A DNA stretch of 64,000 bases, from positions 62,001 through 126,000 of the forward strand of contig NZ_JBFEFG010000281.1 in assembly GCF_040718835.1 (NCBI RefSeq), in the 5' to 3' direction. Positions 40,594-49,086 of this stretch are shown in pieces (within the stretch, counting starts at the first letter, position 1; each line of letters opens with the position of its first letter). The DNA is from Bremerella sp. JC817 (GTDB lineage Bacteria; Planctomycetota; Planctomycetia; Pirellulales; Pirellulaceae). Under the pieces are notes generated by a model. The model did not search any database. It was not told where the DNA came from and was given only the letters and a program-made list of their open reading frames with translations. A program made the translations under genes and the position numbers.

Positions 40594-40622
40594 ATTATAG
40601 GGGTCGTAACTAATATCAACAA
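40594..40622 (-). promoter_or_regulatory. Sigma-70-type promoter of cysD-cysNC
   Basis: Read on the minus strand, TTGTTG (40622-40617) and a perfect TATAAT (40599-40594) are separated by 17 bases. Transcription would start near 40587. Confidence 0.7.
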
Positions 40623-40652
40623 CGACACTAATCGGCCGTAAGTTGAATCAAC

Positions 40653-41339
40653 TCAAGGCTCTTTGCGACCTTTCGGCCAAACTTTCAAGATCACACTAGG
40701 GTGATCGTTGCCGGGAGTCTCGTACTCGTGGACGTTTCGGATCTCCACGTTTTTGGTCATATTGTGGTGCCGAGCTTCTTTGACTTCCTCGACCCAGCGG
40801 CCACCCTTGATGGTCAGCAGGCGACCGGCAGCCAACCAGTGCTTCTCGAGCCAAAGCAGTAGCTTACGCACCGGAGCGACCGCGCGGCAGACGACTGCGT
40901 CGAAGCTGAGATCTTCCAGGATCTCTTCGGCACGATTGTGATAGACCGGGACTTCCAGCTCGAGCCTCTCGACGATGGCTTGCATCGCGTGGGCTTTCTT
41001 ACCCACCGAGTCACACAGAGTGACACGTACATCGGGACGCAGGATCGCGATCACGATGCCAGGCACCCCGCCGCCGCTTCCCATGTCCAGGATTTCTTCG
41101 TTTGGTTTCAGTTGCCCGGCCAATGCCAGGCTGTCGATCAAGTCGCGAGAAACGAACTTGTCGTAGTCGGTATGACGCGTCAGATTCAGCGACTGGTTGA
41201 TTTCCCACAGGATATCGACGTAACGCTGCAATTGGTCACGGATCTCGGCAGGAACCGGAGCTCCGTACTTCGTCAAAGCCTCTTGCAGCGTGCTGCTAGG
41301 TGGGCCAGATTCTGGAGTTGGCGAAATGTCTTCGCTCAT
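40653..41339 (-). CDS. rsmG: 16S rRNA (guanine-527-N7) methyltransferase
   Basis: The ATG at 41339 (MSEDISPTPES) gives 228 residues, near the usual RsmG length; the frame runs 25 codons further without family sequence. The SAM-binding motif is DMGSGGGVPGIVIA, preceded by the conserved NLTRHTDYDKFVSRDLIDSL and followed by VYHNRAEE and the VVCRAVAPV segment. The enzyme methylates G527 of 16S rRNA in the 530 loop. It is usually near gidA or parA; here it stands between the SH3-protein gene and cysD, and probably has a separate transcript because cysD has its own promoter. Confidence 0.93.
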   Translation of the reverse strand: MSEDISPTPESGPPSSTLQEALTKYGAPVPAEIRDQLQRYVDILWEINQSLNLTRHTDYDKFVSRDLIDSLALAGQLKPNEEILDMGSGGGVPGIVIAILRPDVRVTLCDSVGKKAHAMQAIVERLELEVPVYHNRAEEILEDLSFDAVVCRAVAPVRKLLLWLEKHWLAAGRLLTIKGGRWVEEVKEARHHNMTKNVEIRNVHEYETPGNDHPSVILKVWPKGRKEP

Positions 41340-41450
41340 GCTGACTTTCGGTGAGAACCTTCTGAATGCACAGGCCAGGACAGGTCGGCCTTTTGATTCC
41401 CACCATTTGACCATTCTTGGCCCGTTTGGGCCATGACACGTCGGCGTTCG

Positions 41451-42767
41451 CTACTGCTTTTCGTGTCGCGAGAGGACCACAATGCGGTGGGCCGTAAGAT
41501 GGGGCTTGGTTAGCTGCCCCAGCGGGGAAATCTGGCCGTAGATGCCCACTTCCATCCGAGAATAGCGTCGCAAGTTGAGCCCTGGTGAAGGGCTAACGAA
41601 CTGCAGCACGTTCCCCTGAGAGTCGGTCAGGGCGAACGGTGGCGTGTACTGATTTGGATCTCGGGTAGCCGAGGCCCGCGTAATGACGGGCATAAGCCAA
41701 CCTTTTCCGTCGTAACGCGGATCAAAGCCATCTGCCTTGAACGAGGCGGCAGGGTCGTCCGACGGCTTCATCTCGTCCAGCACAACCGAATCGATCGGGG
41801 GGGATCGTAGCGGCCCAGTGCCAGGGACAAACGCCTTCTTGGCGGCCAGCTTGCGCTCAGACAGATCGTTGAACTCCTCGATTTTTTCCTGCACCAGACG
41901 GGCTTTGCCACGTTCCAGCGGACTTTCCCCTTCGTCGACCAATCGCTTGGCCTGGCTGAGTAATGGCTTGAAGTTCCATTCGTCGGCCGGCTTGATGCAC
42001 TCTTGGCTGACCTTCAGCTCCAGTTCGCTCAGCGTGAGCTTGATCGACGGATCGAATGCTTCGGCCGCAGGCTTTTCAACCGGCAGCGGATTGCCCGTAA
42101 GTCTTGCGGCAGCAGTCGTTTCCGACTCGGCATCGTACGACACGGGACGCACGGTGCCGGCGTTGTTCTGGGCTTTCTTCCAGAACTCGGCCTCCTCGAT
42201 CGCCTCTTTCGTGGCGATTTTATCTTGCTGCGGTCGTGGTGGCGCCGCGACTGGCTCAGGGTAAAGAGCCTCGACGAAATGCTTGTTAATCCAGCGGAAT
42301 TCGCCCGCTGGGGGTGCGATGCGGTAGAACGCTTCCTTCTTGCCGGTCTGCTGATCGCGAAGTTCGACGATCCCCAGCACTTCGACCGGTTCGTTTTGAT
42401 CGAGCTTCACATGGACGACATGGTGCAGATCGCTGATCTGGCTGCCAATGTAAGAAGGGGCGTCCTCGACTTGAACCGTCGCGAAACGTCGGTCGTCCCC
42501 GTACGAGAGGGCTTTGACTGGCAGCAGGCTGAATTCGTTCTCGGTCGGACGGATGGCCATCCACCCGCCATCATCTTCGCGGTAGACCTCGACGATCGTA
42601 TTTTTCTCGAGGTAAGCGGTCGGATAGTAGTTCTGACCAGGTCCGCTGCGGGTAAAAACCTGAGCGGTCGTCACGCGGGCTTTGTACGGTTCGGCTCCTG
42701 AGACCTCGGCGCAAATACCAATGGCGACAGTAGATAGGAGCAAACAGAGCAGTCGGTGACACATCAT
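41451..42767 (-). CDS. Secreted protein with N-terminal SH3-type domain
   Basis: The ATG at 42767 (MMCHRLLCLLLSTVAIGICAEVSGAEP) starts a clear signal peptide ending near residue 24; the frame is open 22 codons more. The mature protein has about 410 residues. After the signal peptide there is a bacterial SH3-like domain (about 27-90, VFTRSGPGQNYYPTAYLEKNT), which in other proteins binds peptidoglycan or protein. The middle is charged and helical, and the C-terminal 150 residues carry no recognised domain. Function unknown; possibly cell-envelope related. It is 101 bases from the map gene in the same direction. Confidence 0.8.
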   Translation of the reverse strand: MMCHRLLCLLLSTVAIGICAEVSGAEPYKARVTTAQVFTRSGPGQNYYPTAYLEKNTIVEVYREDDGGWMAIRPTENEFSLLPVKALSYGDDRRFATVQVEDAPSYIGSQISDLHHVVHVKLDQNEPVEVLGIVELRDQQTGKKEAFYRIAPPAGEFRWINKHFVEALYPEPVAAPPRPQQDKIATKEAIEEAEFWKKAQNNAGTVRPVSYDAESETTAAARLTGNPLPVEKPAAEAFDPSIKLTLSELELKVSQECIKPADEWNFKPLLSQAKRLVDEGESPLERGKARLVQEKIEEFNDLSERKLAAKKAFVPGTGPLRSPPIDSVVLDEMKPSDDPAASFKADGFDPRYDGKGWLMPVITRASATRDPNQYTPPFALTDSQGNVLQFVSPSPGLNLRRYSRMEVGIYGQISPLGQLTKPHLTAHRIVVLSRHEKQ

Positions 42768-42868
42768 GGCCGGATTCCTCAGGCAAGAACTTGAGTTCGA
42801 TGCCGGAGGAAATACCGAATTCTGCGGTAGCACACAAGATTGATTTCAGTGCTATCAGCCCGCAGCGT

Positions 42869-43666
42869 TTAGAACTTGTGACCCTTTTGCGGGCCATCTT
42901 TCGTCAGCGAAAGGATCTCTGGACCGTTCTCGGTCATCAGAATCGTGTGCTCGAATTGAGCGCTCAAGCTGCGATCGCGGGTACGAACCGTCCAGCCGTC
43001 GCTCGGATCGAGCTGCGTGCTCGGGCCACCGACGTTGATCATCGGTTCGATCGTGAAGCAAACGCCTGGCATCAAGCGGACCGAGTGAGCGGCTCGCGTT
43101 GGGACGTGTGGGATGGAAGGATCTTGGTGGAAGCGACGTCCCAGGCCGTGTCCGACGAATTCTTCAACGACGCCGAAGTTGTACTTCTTCGCTTCTTCGA
43201 CAATGACGCGGCCGATTTCCGAGACGCGGCATTCAGGATAGATCGCACCGATTGCCAGGTACAAGCAATCGAACGCGCACTGCGTGACTTGCTTCGCTTC
43301 TGGGCTGACTTCACCGATCAGGAATGTTTCCGACTGATCGCCATGCCATCCGTCAACAATCGAGGTGACGTCGACGTTGACGATATCCCCTTCTTTCAGC
43401 TCGTACTTGCCCGGGATTCCGTGGCAAATCACTTCGTTCACGCTCGTGCAGCTACTTTTCGGGAAGCCCTGATAGTTCAAGCAGGCCGGCGTATGACCAT
43501 GGTCGAGCGTGTACTCGTGGATCATCCGATCGAGTGCCTCGGTGGTGATGCCTGCTTTGACGTGAGGGCGAACGAAGTCCATCAGTTGCGCATTGAACTG
43601 ACAGGCAATTCGCATGGCGTCGCGTTCAGAGTCCACGAGTTGCAGATGACGTCGTCCGTGAAGCAT
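42869..43666 (-). CDS. map: Methionine aminopeptidase, type I
   Basis: The protein has 265 residues, typical for type I MAP. The five metal ligands are present in order: Asp in [10 protein letters not shown], Asp in WHGDQSETF, His in EEFVGHGLG, Glu in CFTIEPMI and Glu in QFEHTILM. The enzyme removes the initiator methionine from new proteins. The start at 43666 ([11 protein letters not shown]) is the first in-frame ATG next to a region with no other family sequence. It diverges from leuS across a 321-base gap. Confidence 0.95.
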   Translation of the reverse strand: MLHGRRHLQLVDSERDAMRIACQFNAQLMDFVRPHVKAGITTEALDRMIHEYTLDHGHTPACLNYQGFPKSSCTSVNEVICHGIPGKYELKEGDIVNVDVTSIVDGWHGDQSETFLIGEVSPEAKQVTQCAFDCLYLAIGAIYPECRVSEIGRVIVEEAKKYNFGVVEEFVGHGLGRRFHQDPSIPHVPTRAAHSVRLMPGVCFTIEPMINVGGPSTQLDPSDGWTVRTRDRSLSAQFEHTILMTENGPEILSLTKDGPQKGHKF

Positions 43667-43829
43667 ATCGATTCGAGGGGTGAAGTTTCGGGGTATCTAA
43701 AAGGGAAACACGCAGTCTATCAGGGTAATCGACTCGGCAACATGCAATTCTCGCAAAATCCTTGGACAGAATTTATCCACAAGGTTGGTTTTGCGCGAAC
43801 GTTCCGATGAAGGGGATGCCTCCTATGAA
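43667..43829. other. Upstream region between map and leuS
   Basis: The divergent region between map and leuS is 321 bases long. Apart from the leuS promoter at 43830-43858 I see no gene or conserved RNA in it. The map promoter must also be here but is not obvious. Confidence 0.5.
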
Positions 43830-43858
43830 TTGTCAGCACCCCAAGGCACCATTAGAAT
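43830..43858 (+). promoter_or_regulatory. Sigma-70-type promoter of leuS
   Basis: TTGTCA (43830-43835) and TAGAAT (43853-43858) are 17 bases apart. The untranslated leader would be about 120 bases. No T-box sequence is recognised in it. Confidence 0.65.
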
Positions 43859-43987
43859 CGTTACCTTCTAAAGCATGCGGGAAAGCCCTATGGGCAAACA
43901 TTTTGCGGCGATCCCCACGCTATCGAGCCCTGACAGCCCCCATTGCGGGAGCGGCAACGCCGCCAAACATCCCTACGGATATCACCA

Positions 43988-46819
43988 ATGCCTCGCTATA
44001 ACCCGGCCGAAATTGAACCGAAGTGGCAACAATATTGGGAGCAGAACAAGACCTTCAAAAGTCCTGAACTGCCGACCGGGGAAAAGATGTATGTGCTGGA
44101 CATGTTCCCATATCCCAGCGGAGCCGGGCTGCACGTGGGCCACCCAGAAGGCTACACCGCGACCGACATCGTTTGCCGATTGGCGCGCATGCAAGGCAAG
44201 AGCGTCCTCCACCCGATGGGCTTCGATTCTTTCGGATTGCCGGCGGAAGAGTATGCCATCCGCACAAACACGCATCCACGCGTCACCACCGAAAAAAACA
44301 TTACCGAGTTCGTCCGTCAGTTGAAGATGATTGGCTTCAGCTACGACTGGGATCGCCAGATCGCTACGACCGATGTCGAGTACTTTCGTTGGACGCAATG
44401 GATCTTTCTGTTGTTGTTTGATACTTGGTACGACGCCGATGCCGGCAAAGGCCGACCTATTTCGGAGTTGCCAATACCAGCCGATGTGACAGCGGAAGGG
44501 GAAGATGCCGTACGCAAGTATCAAGACGAACATCGTCTCGCCTACGTGAGCGAAGCTCCGGTCAACTGGTGCCCTGCCCTGGGTACCGTGCTTGCCAACG
44601 AAGAAGTGATCGACGGCAAGAGCGAACGTGGTAATCACCCGGTTCAGCGTCTTCCGCTGCGGCAGTGGATGCTTCGCATTACTTCGTACGCGGAACGCTT
44701 GGAGTCCGACCTCGACTCGCTCGACTGGTCCGACAGCATCAAGCAGCTTCAGCGAAACTGGATTGGTCGTTCGACCGGTGCGGAAGTCGACTTCTTCCTG
44801 GGTACCGAAAAGGAGTTCACGCCCTGGGAAATCGAACGCAAGACCGCAGGCTATCCGCGAAAGCCGGGCACCGATGTCCTTCGCGTTTACACCACGCGTC
44901 CTGACACGCTCTACGGTGCGACCTACATGGTGATCGCGCCGGAACATCCGTTGGTCGAACAGTTGACCACTGCCGATCAATCGGCCGCGGTGAAGAAGTA
45001 CTGCGAGCAAGCCGCGTTCAAATCCGACCTCGAACGTACCGAGTTGGCCAAAGATAAGACGGGCGTATTCTCCGGTTCGTATGCCATCAATCCTGTGAAC
45101 GGCAAGCCGGTACCGATCTGGATCGCCGACTACGTTTTGGCGAGCTACGGCACCGGGGCGATCATGGCGGTGCCAGCGCACGACGATCGCGACTTCGAGT
45201 TCGCTCAGAAGTTTGGCATCCCTGTGATAGCTGTCGTCGATCCTGGCACGAAGTCCGATATCGATCGCGACGCGGTTCTCGCAGGCACCGCATGCGCTAC
45301 GTTCGATGGTGTCGCCATCAACTCGGGCAAGTACGACGGCATGAAGACCGCCGACGTGAAGTCGCAGATCGCTCTCGATTTGGAACAAGCTGGCCTGGGC
45401 AAAGAAGCCACCAACTTCAAGCTTCGCGACTGGTTGTTCAGCCGTCAGCGATTCTGGGGCGAACCATTCCCCATCTTGAAAGAGCTCGACGAAAACGGCG
45501 AGCCAAACGGCAAGATCCGCGCGGTGCCGATCGATCAGCTTCCGGTCGACTTGCCGCAGATCGAAGACTACAAACCGATTGGCCGCCCAGAACCGCCACT
45601 CGAAAAGGCGGACGGGTCGTGGTTGTATCCGGTGATCGATGGTGTCCGCTACAAGCGCGAAACCAACACCATGCCGCAGTGGGCTGGATCGTGCTGGTAC
45701 TATCTCCGCTTCATCGATCCGAAGAACGATCAGGTCTTCGTCGATCGTGAAAAAGAGAAGGCTTGGATGCCTGTCGATCTTTACATCGGTGGTGCGGAGC
45801 ATGCCGTGCTGCACCTGTTGTATGCCCGCTTCTGGCACAAGGTACTTTACGATCGCGGCTACGTCTCGACCAAAGAGCCATTCCAGCGCCTCGTGAACCA
45901 GGGCATGATCCTGGGCGAGATCGAGTACACCGGCTATCAGCTTGAAGGTGGCAAGTGGATTGGCAGCAACCAGATCGTCCGCGAAGACGATGCGATCCAT
46001 GATGGCAAAGGCAACAAGGTCACGGCGGTCAAACTGACTGAAGAACAGATCGTGAAGAAGGGTGACGGCTTCGTCCTTGCCGACGACAACAACGTCCGCA
46101 TCGACGCGCGAGCCCACAAGATGTCGAAGAGCCGCGGCAACGTGGTCAATCCCGACGTCGTGGTCGACGACTTTGGTGCCGACAGTCTTCGCTTGTACGA
46201 GATGTTCATGGGACCTCTCGAAGCAACCAAGCCATGGGCCATGGATGGTGTGAAGGGGGTTCGAGGCTTCCTCGATCGGGCGTGGCGCATGATCGTCGAT
46301 CACAACGCCGAGACGCTCGAGTTGAACGCGGCCGTGCAAGACGTCGAGCCGACCGAGGAACAAAATAAGACGATCCACCGTACGTTGAAGAGCGTGACCC
46401 AAGACTTGGGCAACCTCAGCTTCAACACGGCGATCGCGCGTTTGATGGAGTTCACCAACTTCTTCACCAAAGAGTCGACGCGGCCGAAACAAGCGATGGA
46501 AACCTTCGCTTTGATGCTCTCGCCGCTGGCACCACACCTGGCAGAAGAATTCTGGCAGCTTTTGGGGCACGAAAAAACTTTGGCGTACGAATCGTGGCCA
46601 CAATACGTCGATTCGTTCACCGTTGATAACGAAGTCGAAGTTCCCGTTCAGATTATGGGGAAAGTTCGCGGCCGTATCACGGTTCCAGCCGACATTAAGA
46701 AGGACGATCTTGAAGCACTGGCAAAAGCCGATCCTCGTGTGCAGGAGCTTCTCGAAGGAAAGCAAATCGTGAAATCGATTGTTGTTCCTGGTCGTCTCGT
46801 AAATTTCGTCGTGAAATGA
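43988..46819 (+). CDS. leuS: Leucine-tRNA ligase
   Basis: The ATG at 43988 ([17 protein letters not shown]) is the conserved bacterial start; the frame extends 15 codons upstream. The protein has 943 residues. The HIGH motif is HVGH at 49-52, and the KMSKS motif is at 711-715 in [14 protein letters not shown]. Between them lies the CP1 editing domain ([20 protein letters not shown], later [15 protein letters not shown]). The C-terminal domain ends in ...GRLVNFVVK. It charges tRNA-Leu and edits mischarged norvaline or isoleucine. Confidence 0.98.
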   Translation: MPRYNPAEIEPKWQQYWEQNKTFKSPELPTGEKMYVLDMFPYPSGAGLHVGHPEGYTATDIVCRLARMQGKSVLHPMGFDSFGLPAEEYAIRTNTHPRVTTEKNITEFVRQLKMIGFSYDWDRQIATTDVEYFRWTQWIFLLLFDTWYDADAGKGRPISELPIPADVTAEGEDAVRKYQDEHRLAYVSEAPVNWCPALGTVLANEEVIDGKSERGNHPVQRLPLRQWMLRITSYAERLESDLDSLDWSDSIKQLQRNWIGRSTGAEVDFFLGTEKEFTPWEIERKTAGYPRKPGTDVLRVYTTRPDTLYGATYMVIAPEHPLVEQLTTADQSAAVKKYCEQAAFKSDLERTELAKDKTGVFSGSYAINPVNGKPVPIWIADYVLASYGTGAIMAVPAHDDRDFEFAQKFGIPVIAVVDPGTKSDIDRDAVLAGTACATFDGVAINSGKYDGMKTADVKSQIALDLEQAGLGKEATNFKLRDWLFSRQRFWGEPFPILKELDENGEPNGKIRAVPIDQLPVDLPQIEDYKPIGRPEPPLEKADGSWLYPVIDGVRYKRETNTMPQWAGSCWYYLRFIDPKNDQVFVDREKEKAWMPVDLYIGGAEHAVLHLLYARFWHKVLYDRGYVSTKEPFQRLVNQGMILGEIEYTGYQLEGGKWIGSNQIVREDDAIHDGKGNKVTAVKLTEEQIVKKGDGFVLADDNNVRIDARAHKMSKSRGNVVNPDVVVDDFGADSLRLYEMFMGPLEATKPWAMDGVKGVRGFLDRAWRMIVDHNAETLELNAAVQDVEPTEEQNKTIHRTLKSVTQDLGNLSFNTAIARLMEFTNFFTKESTRPKQAMETFALMLSPLAPHLAEEFWQLLGHEKTLAYESWPQYVDSFTVDNEVEVPVQIMGKVRGRITVPADIKKDDLEALAKADPRVQELLEGKQIVKSIVVPGRLVNFVVK

Positions 46820-46987
46820 AGTTAGCAACACCTTAAACCGGTTGACGCCAAGTGTTTTAAGACGGATGCTACAGGCAAAGGTTCACGTTTACTTCGGGTG
46901 TGCCTGACAGGGAAGCGGGACCGAAATGGCAATTTGGTTAACCATCGGAGTTGGGGCAGCCCCGACCCACAAGGAAGATTCGCATCC

Positions 46988-47536
46988 ATGACGCACGCTT
47001 GGCACGACGTGACCCCCGGTGAGGACATTCCAAGGGAATTCTGTGCGGTCATCGAGATCCCCACTGGATCGAGCATCAAGTACGAGTTGGACAAAGACAC
47101 CGGCCTGCTGCGGATGGACCGCATGCTCTACTCGGCCGTTCACTATCCAGCGAACTACGGATTTGTTCCGCAGACGCTCGCCGAAGATGACGACCCGCTC
47201 GACGTCCTGGTTCTCTGCCAGGAACCTGTCGCTCCGCTGACGCTGATCACGGCTCGCGCGGTTGGCTTAATGACGATGGTCGACAGTGGCAAACTGGACC
47301 ACAAAATCATCGCTGTCGCAGTGACCGATCCGGAGTACTCGTCTTACAACGAGGCGATCGATCTACCGAATCATCGTCGAAACATGTTGCGACGCTTCTT
47401 CCAAGACTACAAGATGTTGGAAGGGAAGTCGGTCGAAGTCGATGAAATCCTGCCATCCGAATTGGCGCTGCCAATCATCAACGAAGCGTTGGAACGCTAC
47501 AGCGAACAGCGCCGTCGCGGGTTTTATCGAAAGTAA
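46988..47536 (+). CDS. ppa: Inorganic diphosphatase, family I
   Basis: The ATG at 46988 (MTHAWHDVTPGEDIPREF) gives 182 residues, the usual size; a frame from 46898 is longer but without family sequence. The signature DDDPLDVLVL is at 67-76, with IEIPTGSSIKYE, YPANYGFVPQT and the later DHKIIAVAV of soluble type I pyrophosphatases. The enzyme hydrolyses pyrophosphate and so drives tRNA charging and sugar-nucleotide synthesis. It follows leuS by 168 bases in the same direction; both produce or consume pyrophosphate. It is followed by glgC. Confidence 0.96.
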   Translation: MTHAWHDVTPGEDIPREFCAVIEIPTGSSIKYELDKDTGLLRMDRMLYSAVHYPANYGFVPQTLAEDDDPLDVLVLCQEPVAPLTLITARAVGLMTMVDSGKLDHKIIAVAVTDPEYSSYNEAIDLPNHRRNMLRRFFQDYKMLEGKSVEVDEILPSELALPIINEALERYSEQRRRGFYRK

Positions 47537-47701
47537 TCGTCTTGCCCTTTAAGGCGCACGACTTGCACAAAGTTGCGCTAATAAATCGGTGGTGGAGTGC
47601 GCGCTCACTTGCGTGCACCTGGGGTTGCCCGTTATCGTTTGGGCGCACCGATCAATACTCACCCAATGCTTTGCTTTTCCTTGACGGAGAGAAGGTGACC
47701 C

Positions 47702-48994
47702 ATGCGTAATGTCATCTGCCTGGTACTCGGCGGAGGCCGCGGAACTCGGCTCTACCCATTGACCAAATACCGCTCGAAGCCAGCTGTTCCGCTGGCGGGC
47801 AAATATCGCCTGATCGATATTCCCCTCTCCAACTGCCTGAACAGCCAGATGAACCGCATCTATGTGCTGACGCAGTTCATGTCGGTGAGTCTCCATCGCC
47901 ACATTCGACAAACGTACCGCTTCGATCACTTCAACGGCGGTTTCGTCGAGCTATTGGCTGCACAGCAGACCGCCGGCGAAGGTTCCGACTGGTACCAAGG
48001 TACCGCCGACGCCGTCCGTAAGAACCTGCGATACATTCAGCAGCACGGTATCGAGTACGTCTTGATCCTCTCCGGCGACCAGTTGTACCGCATGGACTAC
48101 CGCGAGATGCTCGACTCGCACATTGCTTCCGGAGCCGACGTTTCGATCGCCGGGCTGCCAGTCCACTCGAAGGACGCTGGTGGTTTGGGCATCATGAAGA
48201 TCGACGAAACTGGCCGCGTTCAGGGCTTCGTCGAAAAGCCGAAGACTCCGGAAGAACTCGCGCACGTTCGCACCGATCCAGCTTGGATCGACGCCCGTGG
48301 CATCGATTCCCAGGGTCGCGACTGCCTGGCCAGCATGGGTAATTACCTGTTCAACCGCGATACTCTGGTCGAACTGCTGGAAAAGACCGACTACCAGGAC
48401 TTCGGCAAAGAAATCTTCCCTGCGGCCATTCGTGCCAAGCGGGTTCAGATGCACATGTTCGACAGCTACTGGGAAGACATCGGTACGATCAAGGCTTTCT
48501 ACGAAGCCAACATCGCCACGCTGGCCCACAAGCCACCCTTCGAGTTTGTCGAAGAAGAAGCTCCGATCTTTACCCGTGCTCGCTTCCTGCCGCCAAGCAT
48601 GCTGATGGACAGCACCGTCAGCAACGCAATGATCGCCGATGGTTGCCAGATCGCGAAGGGCTGCACCATCAAGAACAGCGTGATCGGATTGCGTAGCGTC
48701 ATCGAAGAAAACGTCACCATCGAAGACTCGGTGTTGATGGGCTGCGATTACTACCCAACCAAAACCGAAAACGAAGCGGACGACAACTGTGGTCGCCCTT
48801 GCATGAAAATCGGTGCTGGCAGCGTGATCAAAGGTGCCATCGTCGACAAGAACTGCCACATCGGCAAGAACGTCCGCGTGATCAAGACGGACGACATGCC
48901 CGACAAGGAATACCCAGAAGGCGTGACCATCGTCGACGGCATTCCATGTATCGAAAAGGGTGCTTACCTGCCAGACGGCTGGACCCTTTCGTAA
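47702..48994 (+). CDS. glgC: Glucose-1-phosphate adenylyltransferase
   Basis: The protein has 430 residues. The nucleotidyltransferase part begins with LVLGGGRGTRLYPLTKYRSKPAVPL, then WYQGTADAV, the catalytic region LILSGDQLYRMDY and the sugar-phosphate site FVEKPK. The C-terminal beta-helix has repeated hexapeptides (from about 310). It makes ADP-glucose for glycogen synthesis. The gene has its own 165-base upstream region and ends at a strong bidirectional terminator. It is not beside other glg genes. Confidence 0.95.
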   Translation: MRNVICLVLGGGRGTRLYPLTKYRSKPAVPLAGKYRLIDIPLSNCLNSQMNRIYVLTQFMSVSLHRHIRQTYRFDHFNGGFVELLAAQQTAGEGSDWYQGTADAVRKNLRYIQQHGIEYVLILSGDQLYRMDYREMLDSHIASGADVSIAGLPVHSKDAGGLGIMKIDETGRVQGFVEKPKTPEELAHVRTDPAWIDARGIDSQGRDCLASMGNYLFNRDTLVELLEKTDYQDFGKEIFPAAIRAKRVQMHMFDSYWEDIGTIKAFYEANIATLAHKPPFEFVEEEAPIFTRARFLPPSMLMDSTVSNAMIADGCQIAKGCTIKNSVIGLRSVIEENVTIEDSVLMGCDYYPTKTENEADDNCGRPCMKIGAGSVIKGAIVDKNCHIGKNVRVIKTDDMPDKEYPEGVTIVDGIPCIEKGAYLPDGWTLS

Positions 48995-49041
48995 GTCGGG
49001 CGATCAGCGAAACAACTTCGCTTCGCACTGCGAACCAACTC

Positions 49042-49080
49042 AAAAGCCCATCGCCAGGAAAACTTGCGATGGGCTTTTTT
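49042..49080. terminator. Bidirectional Rho-independent terminator between glgC and the WD40 gene
   Basis: AAAAGCCCATCGC pairs with GCGATGGGCTTTT over 13 positions around an 11-base loop, with a T-run on the plus strand and an A-run on the other side. The flanking genes converge. Confidence 0.93.
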
Positions 49081-49086
49081 CGTGAG

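Noticed and set aside
43859..43987. T-box leader upstream of leuS
   Set aside because: No T-box sequence (AGGGUGGNACCGCG-like) and no terminator stem ahead of the start codon.
43982..46831. A 949-codon open frame antisense to leuS
   Set aside because: It mirrors the leuS codons exactly, encodes no recognisable protein, and results from the GC- and Asp/Glu-rich codon use of the sense gene.
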